A stretch of DNA of 53,235 nucleotides from Actinomycetota bacterium (GCA_016870365.1 VGBW01000008.1:1-53235); one strand, 5' to 3'; counted from the first letter of the stretch, positions 8,705 through 17,724 are shown. Made by a program: numbers and translations. The notes: generated by a model from the letters alone, not told the origin.

Positions 8705-9454
8705 ATGCCAAAGTCGATTGGATTAATTGCTGGAACTGGTTTTTATGACCTGCCTGCTCTAAAGGATGGTGTAGCCAAAGAGATAGATACCAACTATGGA
8801 GAGGCATCAGTCAAAAGCGGTACTTGGAACGGTGTGAACCTAGTATTCCTGACTCGCCATGGCAGCGGCCATAGCATCCCGCCTCATCTAATCAATTATC
8901 GAGCCAATATCAAGGCGATGAAGGACTTGGGCGTTGAGGAGATAATTGCAATTAATGTTGTTGGGGGAATCGATCCAAGACTTGCACCTGGTGACCTATC
9001 GCTAATTGATGACTTTGTTGACTTCACCTCTGGGCGAGAACACACCTTCTCGGATGGATCTAAGCCTGGAGTCCAACATGTTGACCTGACTCGCGCCTAT
9101 GATCCAAAAATACAGGGTGCTCTTCGCCAAAGCGCTAAGGCCTTAGGAATTTTGCTTCATGAGAATGGAATCTATGCTGGATTTAATGGACCTAGATTTG
9201 AAACTCCCTCAGAGATTCGCCTTGCCAGTCTTGCCGGGGCAACAGTAGTTGGAATGACGGGATGTCCTGAAGTGAGCTTGGCAAGGGAGATAGGTATTGC
9301 CTATGCCAGCCTAGCTCTTGTTGTAAATCCTGCTGCAGGACTAGGTGAGAGTGAAATAGCTATGGATGAGATAAATAGAGCCCTTGATTCTGGTAAGTCT
9401 AAAGCCTTAGCAGTTATTGAGGGCGCACTAAAGGTTTTGGCTCAAAGTGAATAA
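8705..9454 (+). CDS. MTA/MTI phosphorylase family, S-methyl-5'-thioinosine phosphorylase-like
   Basis: A 249-residue member of the PNP/MTAP (phosphorylase family 2) fold: GLIAGTGF for phosphate at 6-13, RHGSGHSIPPH at 51-61, FTSGREHTF at 107-115, NGPRFETP at 161-168, and MTGCPE at 184-189. Where human MTAP carries the Asp-Tyr-Asp that recognises the 6-amino group of adenine, this protein has VVNPAAG (206-212), with Asn at 208. Pseudomonas S-methyl-5'-thioinosine phosphorylase, as I recall it, has the same segment. That predicts a 6-oxopurine substrate, fitting the deaminase gene that overlaps its 3' end by 8 nt. Products would be hypoxanthine and methylthioribose-1-phosphate. The exact 5' group accepted is not proven. 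Confidence 0.85.
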   Translation: MPKSIGLIAGTGFYDLPALKDGVAKEIDTNYGEASVKSGTWNGVNLVFLTRHGSGHSIPPHLINYRANIKAMKDLGVEEIIAINVVGGIDPRLAPGDLSLIDDFVDFTSGREHTFSDGSKPGVQHVDLTRAYDPKIQGALRQSAKALGILLHENGIYAGFNGPRFETPSEIRLASLAGATVVGMTGCPEVSLAREIGIAYASLALVVNPAAGLGESEIAMDEINRALDSGKSKALAVIEGALKVLAQSE

Positions 9455-10763
9455 CCTTGATTTAGTAATTGATAATGCAACATATGTTGTTACCTCGGAT
9501 AGCCAAGATAGAGTTCTGAGGGATTACGCTATTGGAATTTTAGATAAGAAGATTGTTGCGATTCAAAGTGCAAGGACATTGAAAGGCGCTACAACCTATG
9601 ACGCTAAAGGCAAACTGATTGCACCAGGATTAATCAACACTCATACCCATCTAGCAATGTCCTTGCTTCGTGGCTGGGCTGAAGGGGTAAGCCTTCAAGG
9701 ATTCCTAGAAAGAGTCTGGGCAGCTGAGAGCTTGATCATGAACCCAAGGAACGTTGCCTTGGGAAGCCAACTTGGAGCCTTGGAATCTTTGCTTGCGGGA
9801 ACTACAACCACCCTTGATATGTATCTCTACCCAGATGCGGCCCATAAGGGAGCAGCAAGTACTGGAATTCGCCATATCACTGGGCCGCTTTTCTTTGATT
9901 TTACCGGTCTTGATGGTCTTGGCTGGGAGATGAGATTGGAGATAGCAAAGAAATGGCAGCAAGTCTTACAAGAAGTTGGCGGACCAGATGTTCCAGCATA
10001 TCTGATGCCCCATTCCACCTACACCGTCTCACCAGATCACCTAGTTGAAATTGGAAAATTAGCGAAAGAGATTGGGGCATCAATAAGCATTCATGTCTCT
10101 GAGAATTTAAGAGAGAATGATGATGTTCAGAAGCGATTTGGAAAATCTCCAACTGCAATACTCAAAGAGACTGGCATCTTAGAGTCTCATACTTTGTTGG
10201 GCCATGGCGTTCACCTATCAGATGAGGATATTGAATCACTGGTTGGAGCAGGTGCTGCCGTGGCACATTGCCCAGGAAGCAATCTCAAATTAGGAAGCGG
10301 AATTGCCGATATCAAGAAATATCGGGATAGCAAGCTCTGTGTTGCACTCGGCACTGATGGTTGCTCATCAAGTAATGATCTAGATATGTGGGCGGTAATA
10401 AGAATGGCTGCCAACTTATATGCCCAGAGCAATGGCCCTGAAAACTTAAGAGCAAATCAGATATTCCGAATGGCCACAATCGAGGCAGCAAGAGCGCTAG
10501 GACTTGAGAGTTCAATTGGAAGCATTGAAGTGGGCAAGAGCGCAGATTTGATATCAATAGAGCTGAATAAAGCTCACCTAATTCCACTCCATGACACATT
10601 CGCTCAGCTAGTCTTCGCAGCAGGGCGTGGCGACATTAGTGATGTTTGGGTGGACGGAAAACAGGTTATAGCCAATGGTAAATCAACGCTAATCGCTTTC
10701 TGCCAATTATCTAAAGAGGTAGAGGCTGCTATGCAGACCTTGCGTAAGGAATTTCATGGATAA
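9447..10763 (+). CDS. Amidohydrolase, MTA/SAH/adenosine deaminase (MtaD/SsnA-like)
   Basis: A 438-residue amidohydrolase with an N-terminal composite beta domain, then a TIM barrel. The full metal and catalytic set is visible: HTH at 66-68, H216 and E219 in SIHVSEN, H253 in GHGVHLS, and D304 in LGTDGCSSSND. This pattern belongs to the MTA/S-adenosylhomocysteine/adenosine deaminase and related aminohydrolase group, which removes the 6-amino group of adenine nucleosides. Its GTG start lies inside the preceding phosphorylase gene, and the pairing suggests MTA to MTI, or 5'-deoxyadenosine to 5'-deoxyinosine. Cytosine, guanine or pterin substrates are other possibilities in this superfamily. Confidence 0.82.
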   Translation: MNNLDLVIDNATYVVTSDSQDRVLRDYAIGILDKKIVAIQSARTLKGATTYDAKGKLIAPGLINTHTHLAMSLLRGWAEGVSLQGFLERVWAAESLIMNPRNVALGSQLGALESLLAGTTTTLDMYLYPDAAHKGAASTGIRHITGPLFFDFTGLDGLGWEMRLEIAKKWQQVLQEVGGPDVPAYLMPHSTYTVSPDHLVEIGKLAKEIGASISIHVSENLRENDDVQKRFGKSPTAILKETGILESHTLLGHGVHLSDEDIESLVGAGAAVAHCPGSNLKLGSGIADIKKYRDSKLCVALGTDGCSSSNDLDMWAVIRMAANLYAQSNGPENLRANQIFRMATIEAARALGLESSIGSIEVGKSADLISIELNKAHLIPLHDTFAQLVFAAGRGDISDVWVDGKQVIANGKSTLIAFCQLSKEVEAAMQTLRKEFHG

Positions 10764-11181
10764 GGACGAGTTGATAGCAAGACTTGATTTACAGCCCCTT
10801 GAAGGCGAAGGGGGCTTGTATTCAAGGATTTATCGAGATGAATTGAGTAATGCCATCTATTTCATGGTGATTTCCCCTGACTTTTCAGCATGGCATCGCC
10901 TGCCTCAAGCAGAGCTCTGGCTCCACCTGTCTGGAGATCCTCTCCTCCTCCACACCATTGAAAAGGGCCATCTAATGACTCATCGACTAGAGCGCGAAGG
11001 AAATACTCGCCACTACCGAGTGCCAGCTAATACTTGGATGGCTGCAGAGAGTTCTAGGTCTTACTCGCTGGTTAGCTGCTTTCTGGCCCCAGCTTTTTCA
11101 ACTATGGAATTAGCCAGTAGAGATGAGTTAGTCTCTCAATATCCAGACATTTCCGACCTACCGGAGTTATTTCATGAATAA
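10756..11181 (+). CDS. Cupin superfamily protein, DUF985 (cupin_5)
   Basis: A 141-residue single-domain protein matching the DUF985 pattern: EGEGGLYSRIYRDE, then AIYFMVISPDFSAWHRL, ELWLHLSGDPLLLH and PANTWMAAE. The fold is a beta-barrel cupin; the biochemical function of the family is not established. It overlaps the deaminase stop by 8 nt and the next SDR start by 8 nt, so it is clearly part of the nucleoside operon, perhaps acting on a sugar or aldehyde product. That role is speculation. Confidence 0.8.
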   Translation: MDKDELIARLDLQPLEGEGGLYSRIYRDELSNAIYFMVISPDFSAWHRLPQAELWLHLSGDPLLLHTIEKGHLMTHRLEREGNTRHYRVPANTWMAAESSRSYSLVSCFLAPAFSTMELASRDELVSQYPDISDLPELFHE

Positions 11182-11860
11182 TCAACAATCGATTCTAATC
11201 ACAGGCGCTGGCGGATTAGTTGGGTCGGCTCTTTGCAAAACTTTCGTTTCTGCAGGATGGAAAGTCTTTGGTCAGGTAAATAGCTCCAAAGGTATCGATG
11301 GCATTGAAGTAATAAAGAGAGATTTATCCAAAGCTTCAAGTGGCACCGAGCTTGTAGAGCAGATTGGCGCAATGGATTGCGTAATAAATAATGCCGCCGA
11401 TCAATCAGTTCTGAATCTTGAGGATTATTCATCGAATAGGGCCCAAGAGATCTTTCAAATAAATCTACTATCCCCGATTGAAATAATTCTTGCCGCCAAA
11501 ACCAAGGGCGCTAGATTAGCTATCAATATTTCATCAATCGAAGCTTTGAATACTAGATCAGGTCATGAAATCTATGGGGCCTCAAAGTCAGCCCTAGAGT
11601 CAGCTACCCGCTCACTGGCCCTATCGCTAGCTCCAATGCGAATAAATGGAATCAGATTAGGTCTTATTGGAGATAACCAACTAGAGAATAGATGGCCGGA
11701 AGGATTTACATCGTGGACAAATACTGTCCCGGTTGGACGTATTGGAAATGCCGAGGAAGTTGCAAACCTTGCTCTCGCGCTAACTAGTGAAACTTTTGAT
11801 TTTGCCACTGGAAGTATCATAGATTTCGATGGCGGCAAGAGCGCTCATCCAGGGTGGTAG
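11174..11860 (+). CDS. Short-chain dehydrogenase/reductase
   Basis: A 228-residue classical SDR. It has the cofactor motif TGAGGLVG from residue 10, NNAA in the central strand, a Ser in NISSIEA, and the catalytic YGASK. The C-terminus FDGGKSAHPGW is typical for the family. It is the last gene of the rightward nucleoside operon, overlapping the cupin gene by 8 nt. An alcohol or aldehyde from the aldolase branch would be a natural substrate, but specificity cannot be read from the sequence. Its stop codon directly abuts the stop of the opposite-strand BMP gene. Confidence 0.85.
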   Translation: MNNQQSILITGAGGLVGSALCKTFVSAGWKVFGQVNSSKGIDGIEVIKRDLSKASSGTELVEQIGAMDCVINNAADQSVLNLEDYSSNRAQEIFQINLLSPIEIILAAKTKGARLAINISSIEALNTRSGHEIYGASKSALESATRSLALSLAPMRINGIRLGLIGDNQLENRWPEGFTSWTNTVPVGRIGNAEEVANLALALTSETFDFATGSIIDFDGGKSAHPGW

Positions 11861-12817
11861 TTATCCCCGCTTCAGTTGAAGGAGAGCCCGCTTGATTGCA
11901 CTCTTTAGAGTGTTGCCCGTTGGGACGTTGAAAGTGATGCCCACTCCCCCATTAGCGGCGCCATATTCTCGGCCGTAGATTCCTTCAGCTTCATCAATGA
12001 CATCAATAACTGCCCGAGATTCAAGAGCTGCCGATACAAGTTGCGCTATTGGCTTGGTCAACTGCTTGGAAACCATTGCCACCACAATTGCTTTCGATTG
12101 TAAGAGTTGAGCAAAGTATTGATCTGGGGTCTCTGCGATTAATCTAATCTTTCCGGCAAAACTCTCGCTGATAACAGTCATGACTGAAGGATCACCGTCC
12201 CAGGTTGAGTAGGCAATATCAATACCGTTTAGCTGACTTCGTAGCGCCTCGATGGTATCTGGATAGGAAATGTTCTTTATTTTCACCTTTGGAAAATTAG
12301 CCTGTGCTCCTTGGTAGAAACTTGCAAATAATTCAGGCTCGCTTCCGATAAATGCAATTGACTTGCGCTTTGAAAGATTTGCCGCTGCTACCCCTGCTAG
12401 GTATGCGCCATGATCTTCTCTAAAATGAATATTTGACACATTCAATTGAGGAATAGATTTATCATTAATTATCGCAAATTGCGTCTCGGTGTATTCCTTT
12501 GAAACTCTTGCAACCGTCTCTCTATAACCCGGCCCGACTGCAATTATTAGGGTGTAACCACTCTTTGCCAGAAAGCGCAGGCGTGTAAGGCGATCTACAG
12601 CAGTTCCATTTGTCGGCACTTCTCGAACAAAAGGTTCAACGAGTCCATACTTATTCTTCGCAGCCTTGAGTGCGACATGAACAGCGTCATTAAAGGAGTT
12701 ATCTCCAAGAAATCCAATGTCATAGGCAACAGCCACCTTTGGCTCGGAAGCAATCGCAGGAGTTGATGATGAGAATAGAGAAATGACGAGCGCCATGAGA
12801 AGCGCCTTTGATCTCAT
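11861..12817 (-). CDS. BMP-family extracellular binding protein, no linked transporter
   Basis: A 318-residue BMP/PnrA-like binding protein with signal peptide (SSSTPAIASEP) and the pocket motif AYDIGFLGDNSFNDA. The family binds nucleosides, or autoinducer-2-like ligands in some relatives. There is no lipobox Cys, as in the first BMP gene. It lies 3 nt after trpS, with no permease or ATPase beside it. It may feed the nucleoside ABC system on the other side, whose last gene ends at the adjacent base, or serve as a sensor. The protein is divergent from the operon-linked BMP protein. Confidence 0.82.
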   Translation of the reverse strand: MRSKALLMALVISLFSSSTPAIASEPKVAVAYDIGFLGDNSFNDAVHVALKAAKNKYGLVEPFVREVPTNGTAVDRLTRLRFLAKSGYTLIIAVGPGYRETVARVSKEYTETQFAIINDKSIPQLNVSNIHFREDHGAYLAGVAAANLSKRKSIAFIGSEPELFASFYQGAQANFPKVKIKNISYPDTIEALRSQLNGIDIAYSTWDGDPSVMTVISESFAGKIRLIAETPDQYFAQLLQSKAIVVAMVSKQLTKPIAQLVSAALESRAVIDVIDEAEGIYGREYGAANGGVGITFNVPTGNTLKSAIKRALLQLKRG

Positions 12818-12820
12818 AAC

Positions 12821-13831
12821 TTACTTGCCCTTGAAAGAGCTTGGCACCAATCCCAAGGCTGAATATGTCTTTGCTAAGGTCTCTGAGGCAACACCTCTGG
12901 CCTTGTCCCTGCCCTGCTCCAATAGTCTAAGCAGTGGGCCTTCATCAGATAAGAGCTCCTCGGTGCGCTTCTTTACTGGAGCAAAGTATGAGCTAACCAC
13001 CTCAGCAACAGCTGATTTGAAGTCGCCATAGCCCTTTCCGGCAAATTCATTTTCAATATCAGGAATAGCCCTCTTGCTAAGAGCTGAGTGGATGGTCAAG
13101 AGGTTTGATATCCCAGGTTTTTCTCTCTCATTAAAGCTAACTTCCTTGCCAGTATCAGTCACTGCGCTCTTTATCTTCTTCACATTTACATCTGCAGAAT
13201 CCAAGATATCAATTACTCCCGCACTTGATGCTGATGACTTACTCATCTTTGCCTTGGGATCTTGCAGGTCGTTAATTTTCGCTGCAGATTTGATGATATG
13301 TGCCTCTGGAATGGTGAAAGTCTGCCCATATCTTGAGTTAAATCTCCGTCCTAGATCACGGGTCAGCTCAATATGCTGTCTTTGATCCTCACCCACTGGG
13401 ACTCTATTTGCTTGATAAAGCATGATGTCAGCCGCTTGAAGGATTGGGTAGGTGAATACACCAACTACCGTTCGATCCGCTCCACTCTTCTGTGATTTAT
13501 CTTTAAATTGCGTCATCCGAGCTGCTTCACCAAAGCCAGCCATGCACTCAAGAACCCAGCCTAGTTGAGTATGTTCTGGCACGTGAGATTGGATGAAAAG
13601 CGTGCACCTATCAGGATCAAGGCCTAGCGCAATTAATTGCGCTGCTGCAAGTAGGGTTCGCTTTCTTAAGACTTGAGGTTCGGTTCCAACCGTTAGGGCG
13701 TGAAGATCAACAATGCAATAAAAAGCATCGTTGTCGCTTTGTAGGTCAACCCATTGCTTGATGGCACCTAGGTAATTGCCCAGATGGAAAGAGTCTGCTG
13801 TGGGTTGAATCCCAGATAAGACGCGCTTCAT
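12821..13831 (-). CDS. trpS: Tryptophanyl-tRNA synthetase
   Basis: A 336-residue class I aminoacyl-tRNA synthetase charging tRNA-Trp. The HIGH-equivalent is HLGN at 16-19 after [11 protein letters not shown], and KMSKS is at 195-199. [15 protein letters not shown] is the usual TrpS core. Length is normal for the bacterial enzyme. It follows the CNNM-type gene by 12 nt and precedes the lone BMP gene by 3 nt on the same strand, probably one transcript. Confidence 0.97.
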   Translation of the reverse strand: MKRVLSGIQPTADSFHLGNYLGAIKQWVDLQSDNDAFYCIVDLHALTVGTEPQVLRKRTLLAAAQLIALGLDPDRCTLFIQSHVPEHTQLGWVLECMAGFGEAARMTQFKDKSQKSGADRTVVGVFTYPILQAADIMLYQANRVPVGEDQRQHIELTRDLGRRFNSRYGQTFTIPEAHIIKSAAKINDLQDPKAKMSKSSASSAGVIDILDSADVNVKKIKSAVTDTGKEVSFNEREKPGISNLLTIHSALSKRAIPDIENEFAGKGYGDFKSAVAEVVSSYFAPVKKRTEELLSDEGPLLRLLEQGRDKARGVASETLAKTYSALGLVPSSFKGK

Positions 13832-13843
13832 GGCCCTATCTTC

Positions 13844-15169
13844 TCAATTTCTATCTTGAGAATGTAATTTTGAGATCAAGACAGTCCCGACGCGTTTGCC
13901 CTCTAAACTCAGAACCGTCAGCCTAATCCCCGCTAGATGGATGACATCATAGAGCTGCGGGATCCTCCCCAGCTCATGCATCACATATCCACTCAGAGTC
14001 TCATAGGGTCCCTCTGGGATTTCAATGCCCGTCTGCTCATGCAGATCCTCAAGTGATATCAGAGCATCCATTTCATAATCGCCGGTGCGGCTCTGGCTTG
14101 AAACCTCAACATCATGATCGTCATATTCATCGTGAACATCGCCAATTAAGGTCTCAACCAGGTCTTCTAAAGTAACAATTCCATCAGTTCCACCATATTC
14201 ATCAAGAACTATTGCGATCTGCTGTCGGGCAGATCGCATCTCGGAGAGTGCTGGCAGAACTCCTTTGGTTCCAGGCAAGAACATGATGCTGCGCACCAAG
14301 TTCATGATCGGTGTGCCCTTGCCTGAATGTCCGGGGTCAAGTAAATCTCTTACATGGACAAAACCAATAACTTCATCACTGCTTCCCCGCACCACCGGAT
14401 ATCGAGAATGAGCCTTTTCGACGGCAGTAATTATGGCATCACCAACTAACGAATTGGCTTCAAGGAAATCTACTTCAGTTCTTGGCACCATAACCTCATG
14501 CACTAGACGCTCGCTAGCATTAAAAACTTCTTCAACAATGTCGCGCTCTTCCTCACTTAGCGCCTTATGCCCAGTAACCATATCTACAAGCTCTTCCTCT
14601 GATATATCTTCACGAGATGCCTTGGGGTCAATGCCAAACAACTTCAAGACTAAATCAGATGAATGTGAAAGCAGCCAAATCAAAGGACGAAATAGGCGCG
14701 CAGTGATAGATACTGGAGTCACTGCAAAGAGCGCAATTCTCTCGCTGGAGTGAAGAGCCACTCGCTTTGGTACCAACTCACCAAAGACTAGAGAGAAATA
14801 AGCAATCACGAGAGTCAAGCCCACTAGGGAGATAGCCTCACTAATTGAGGCGCTCAAACCGGCATCCTCTAGCGCAGGAATTAAGTAATCACCGAGGCGG
14901 TCTGCGCCAAATGCTGCTGAGAGGAATCCACTGAAGGTCACTCCGACTTGGACAGCTGCTAGAAAGCGGTTGGGGTGGGAGGCCAGATCGGCCACCTTGG
15001 CCCCGCGCTTACCCTTTTCGACAAGGGCCTTTAACTGACCTTCCCTCAGTGAGATCAGGGCAATTTCAGCAGCAACAAAGAGCGCCCCAAGGGCGATAAA
15101 TAGGGCTACGACTGAGATATCTAAGGCAAGGTCTTGAAGGCTAAAAGGGGTAGCACCACCAGGGTCCAT
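13844..15169 (-). CDS. CNNM/CorC-HlyC family transporter-like protein with CBS domains
   Basis: 441 residues: an N-terminal DUF21 (CNNM) transmembrane domain with about four helices (residues about 15-200, including LVFGELVPKRVALHSSE), a CBS pair (about 215-350, with MVPRTEVDFLE and VLDEYGGTDGIVTLEDL), and a C-terminal CorC_HlyC domain. The family is linked to magnesium and other divalent-cation export or homeostasis, and is often annotated hemolysin-like without being a toxin. It heads the operon with trpS; the divergent intergenic region toward the UgpC-type ATPase contains hairpins. Confidence 0.9.
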   Translation of the reverse strand: MDPGGATPFSLQDLALDISVVALFIALGALFVAAEIALISLREGQLKALVEKGKRGAKVADLASHPNRFLAAVQVGVTFSGFLSAAFGADRLGDYLIPALEDAGLSASISEAISLVGLTLVIAYFSLVFGELVPKRVALHSSERIALFAVTPVSITARLFRPLIWLLSHSSDLVLKLFGIDPKASREDISEEELVDMVTGHKALSEEERDIVEEVFNASERLVHEVMVPRTEVDFLEANSLVGDAIITAVEKAHSRYPVVRGSSDEVIGFVHVRDLLDPGHSGKGTPIMNLVRSIMFLPGTKGVLPALSEMRSARQQIAIVLDEYGGTDGIVTLEDLVETLIGDVHDEYDDHDVEVSSQSRTGDYEMDALISLEDLHEQTGIEIPEGPYETLSGYVMHELGRIPQLYDVIHLAGIRLTVLSLEGKRVGTVLISKLHSQDRN

Positions 15170-15192
15170 CAGGGCTCTAGGGTATAAGACCA

Positions 15193-15228
15193 GGGGGCCT
15201 TGAGGCTAAATCAAGGCTGATCCCCCCC
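15193..15228 (+). other. Inverted-repeat hairpin in the CNNM/ugpC intergenic region
   Basis: CCTTGA (15198-15203) pairs with TCAAGG (15211-15216) around a 7-nt loop. It is flanked by GGGGG (15193-15197) and CCCCC (within 15222-15228) with a 5-nt asymmetry, followed by TTTT. In the + direction this resembles a weak intrinsic terminator or attenuator before the ATPase gene. Confidence 0.4.
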
Positions 15229-15301
15229 TTTTGCCCACGCTCAACTCACCGCTACCCTTCCCCCAGCCCCGAAAGTGGCCTTGCTTCATCCAACGGATCG
15301 T

Positions 15302-15319
15302 CGGGCACGTACCTGCCCG
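15302..15319 (+). other. Small 5'-leader hairpin before the UgpC-type ATPase
   Basis: CGGGCA (15302-15307) and TGCCCG (15314-15319) form a perfect 6-bp stem with a 6-nt loop, 23 nt before the GTG start and just upstream of the GGAAGAGAG ribosome-binding stretch. It may affect mRNA stability or translation of the ATPase. Confidence 0.4.
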
Positions 15320-15342
15320 GAGAAGGAAGAGAGATAAGAAAA

Positions 15343-16425
15343 GTGGCATCAGTCGTATTCAAAGATGCATCACGCATCTATCCCGGAACCCACGCTCCTG
15401 CAGTAGATAAGCTGAGTCTCACCGTCAATGACGGTGAGTTTTTGGTCTTAGTAGGACCTTCTGGTTGCGGAAAATCAACATCGCTTCGCATGCTTGCTGG
15501 CCTAGAGGAAATTGATACCGGCGCTATTTATATCGGCGATCGCGAAGTAACAAATGTCGCCCCCAAGGATCGCGATATCGCAATGGTCTTCCAGTCATAT
15601 GCGCTATATCCCCATATGTCAGTTGCTGAAAATATGGGCTTTGCTCTAAAGATTGCCGGCGTTGCTAAAGAGGAGCGCCGACGTCGCGTTCTAGATGCTG
15701 CCAAGTTACTAGATCTTGAGCCATACCTTGATCGCAAACCAAAAGCTCTTTCTGGTGGTCAGCGCCAAAGAGTTGCTATGGGACGCGCAATTGTTCGCGA
15801 ACCAAAGGTCTTCTTGATGGACGAGCCGCTTTCAAACCTAGATGCCAAACTGCGTGTTGCAACTCGCACCCAAATTGCTGCGCTACAACGCCGCCTAGGA
15901 ATCACCACTGTCTATGTCACACATGACCAGGTAGAGGCTATGACCATGGGTGATCGGGTAGCGGTCCTCAAAGATGGGCTACTACAGCAAGTTGATACTC
16001 CAAGGAATCTCTACGACAAGCCAGCAAATATTTTCGTGGCTGGCTTCATTGGATCGCCTGCTATGAACTTACTGACCGCTCCAGTATCAGGTGGGAAAGC
16101 AAAACTTGGTGGCCTCGACATTGATGTTCCATCATCTGCAGGTTCCTCTGTAACTGTTGGAATCCGCCCAGAGGGATTTAGCGCATCAAGCGTGGGCTTT
16201 GATGTTGTAGTCGAAGTCGTTGAAGAGTTGGGCGCCGATGCTTTCGTTTACGGCAGGCCAGCTGATTCAAATGTTAAGTTTGCCAACGCCAGCGCTGAGG
16301 TAGCTCAATTAATTCTTCGTTGGGATCCAATGAGCCCACCAAGGCCAGGGCAGACAGTTTCTGTCACAGCAAAGGGTGGTGTTGTCCATCTATTTAGCAC
16401 TACAGATGGCAAGCGTATTGACTAA
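15343..16425 (+). CDS. ugpC: Sugar ABC transporter ATPase, UgpC/MsmK/MalK type
   Basis: A 360-residue ATPase of the carbohydrate-uptake CUT1 class: Walker A GPSGCGKST (38-46), Q-loop in VFQSYALYP, signature LSGGQ (136-140), Walker B VFLMDEP (156-162), switch His in YVTHDQVEA, then a C-terminal TOBE/regulatory domain of about 120 residues. No permease or binding protein is linked. In actinobacteria such as Streptomyces a single MsmK-type ATPase can energise many sugar transporters, so this is probably the shared one (inference). The start is GTG at 15343 after GGAAGAGAG. A strong terminator follows. Confidence 0.9.
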   Translation: MASVVFKDASRIYPGTHAPAVDKLSLTVNDGEFLVLVGPSGCGKSTSLRMLAGLEEIDTGAIYIGDREVTNVAPKDRDIAMVFQSYALYPHMSVAENMGFALKIAGVAKEERRRRVLDAAKLLDLEPYLDRKPKALSGGQRQRVAMGRAIVREPKVFLMDEPLSNLDAKLRVATRTQIAALQRRLGITTVYVTHDQVEAMTMGDRVAVLKDGLLQQVDTPRNLYDKPANIFVAGFIGSPAMNLLTAPVSGGKAKLGGLDIDVPSSAGSSVTVGIRPEGFSASSVGFDVVVEVVEELGADAFVYGRPADSNVKFANASAEVAQLILRWDPMSPPRPGQTVSVTAKGGVVHLFSTTDGKRID

Positions 16426-16441
16426 TTGAAGAGCATTGAGT

Positions 16442-16470
16442 AAGGCCCCCGAAGTTGGGGGCTTTCTCTC
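16442..16470 (+). terminator. Intrinsic terminator after ugpC
   Basis: GCCCCC (16445-16450) pairs with GGGGGC (16457-16462), with an AAG/CTT extension and a 6-nt loop, followed by TTTCTCTCTT. It lies 16 nt past the ugpC stop in the convergent gap with icd and probably serves both directions. Confidence 0.85.
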
Positions 16471-16482
16471 TTACCTAATTCT

Positions 16483-17697
16483 CTACTTCATCTCTCTCTG
16501 TAGATTCTCATCAATCGCTGCCAGAAACTCTTGAGTGTTTAGCCATGGGGCATCGCTACTAATAAGAAGCGCAAGATCTTTAGTCATCTTCCCGCTTTCA
16601 ACAGTTTGAATGCAGACTCGCTCAAGTGAGCTAGCAAACTTTGCAAGTTCTGGGGTGTTGTCAAGTTTTGCGCGGTGTTGCAGCCCTTGCGTCCAAGCAA
16701 AGATTGATGCGATTGGATTTGTTGAGGTTGGCTTTCCGGCTTGATGATCGCGGTAATGGCGAGTGACTGTGCCATGAGCAGCTTCTGCTTCCACAATTCT
16801 GCCATCTGGTGACATCAGCACTGAGGTCATAAGTCCAAGTGAGCCATACCCCTGTGCAACGGTATCTGATTGCACATCTCCGTCATAGTTCTTACAAGCC
16901 CAGATATAGCCGCCCTCCCAACGAAGTGAGGTTGCCACCATGTCATCAATTAAACGATGGTCATAAGCTAGGCCAAGTTTTTCGAACTCTGACTTGAATT
17001 CCCTTTCAAAGACTTCCGCGAAGATATCCTTGAATCTTCCGTCGTAAGTTTTCAAAATGGTGTTCTTGGTTGATAAATAAACCGGATACTTTCGAGCAAT
17101 TCCATAATTAAACGAGGCTCTAGCAAAATCACGGATTGAGTCATCTAGGTTATACATCGTCATAGCCACGCCTGATGATGGGAAATCAAAGACATTAAAC
17201 TCCATAGGAGCAGAGCCGTCTTCTGGGGTGAAAGTTACGGTGAGCTTTCCAGCTCCTGGGACCCTAAAGTCAGTTGCACGGTATTGATCCCCATACGCAT
17301 GACGTCCAATAACAATAGGTTTGCTCCAATGTGGAACAAGCCTTGGAACGTTCTTAATGATAATCGGCTCACGGAAAATTACCCCACCTAAGATATTTCT
17401 AATAGTTCCGTTTGGAGATTTCCACATCTTCTTCAAAGAAAACTCTCTGACCCTAGCCTCATCAGGGGTGATGGTGGCGCACTTAACGCCAACTCCATGC
17501 TTCTGGATGGCTTTGGCGCTGTCGATAGTTACTTGATCATCGGTGGCATCGCGGTGCTGAATGCCTAGATCGTAGTACTCCAAGTTGACATCAAGATAAG
17601 GCAAGATCAACTGCTTCTTAATGAAGTCCCAGATGATTCGTGTCATCTCATCGCCATCGAGTTCAACGACGCTGCCTTGCACCCTTATCTTGCTCAT
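16483..17697 (-). CDS. icd: NADP-dependent isocitrate dehydrogenase
   Basis: A 404-residue homodimeric IDH of the eukaryote-like/actinobacterial subfamily, recognisable from [17 protein letters not shown] at the N-terminus, [13 protein letters not shown] (substrate Ser/Asn loop), the [13 protein letters not shown] segment, and [13 protein letters not shown] near the C-terminus. It converts isocitrate to 2-oxoglutarate with NADPH production in the TCA cycle. It follows mdh by 27 nt on the same strand, with GAGAGG before the ATG, so mdh-icd are likely cotranscribed. Length is normal. Confidence 0.96.
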   Translation of the reverse strand: MSKIRVQGSVVELDGDEMTRIIWDFIKKQLILPYLDVNLEYYDLGIQHRDATDDQVTIDSAKAIQKHGVGVKCATITPDEARVREFSLKKMWKSPNGTIRNILGGVIFREPIIIKNVPRLVPHWSKPIVIGRHAYGDQYRATDFRVPGAGKLTVTFTPEDGSAPMEFNVFDFPSSGVAMTMYNLDDSIRDFARASFNYGIARKYPVYLSTKNTILKTYDGRFKDIFAEVFEREFKSEFEKLGLAYDHRLIDDMVATSLRWEGGYIWACKNYDGDVQSDTVAQGYGSLGLMTSVLMSPDGRIVEAEAAHGTVTRHYRDHQAGKPTSTNPIASIFAWTQGLQHRAKLDNTPELAKFASSLERVCIQTVESGKMTKDLALLISSDAPWLNTQEFLAAIDENLQREMK

Positions 17698-17724
17698 CTA
17701 TCTGCCTCTCTTGGTTTTCTCTGC

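Noticed and set aside
13844-15169. Hemolysin function for the CNNM protein
   Set aside because: The HlyC/TlyC name is historical; the DUF21-CBS-CorC architecture fits ion transport, with no toxin features.
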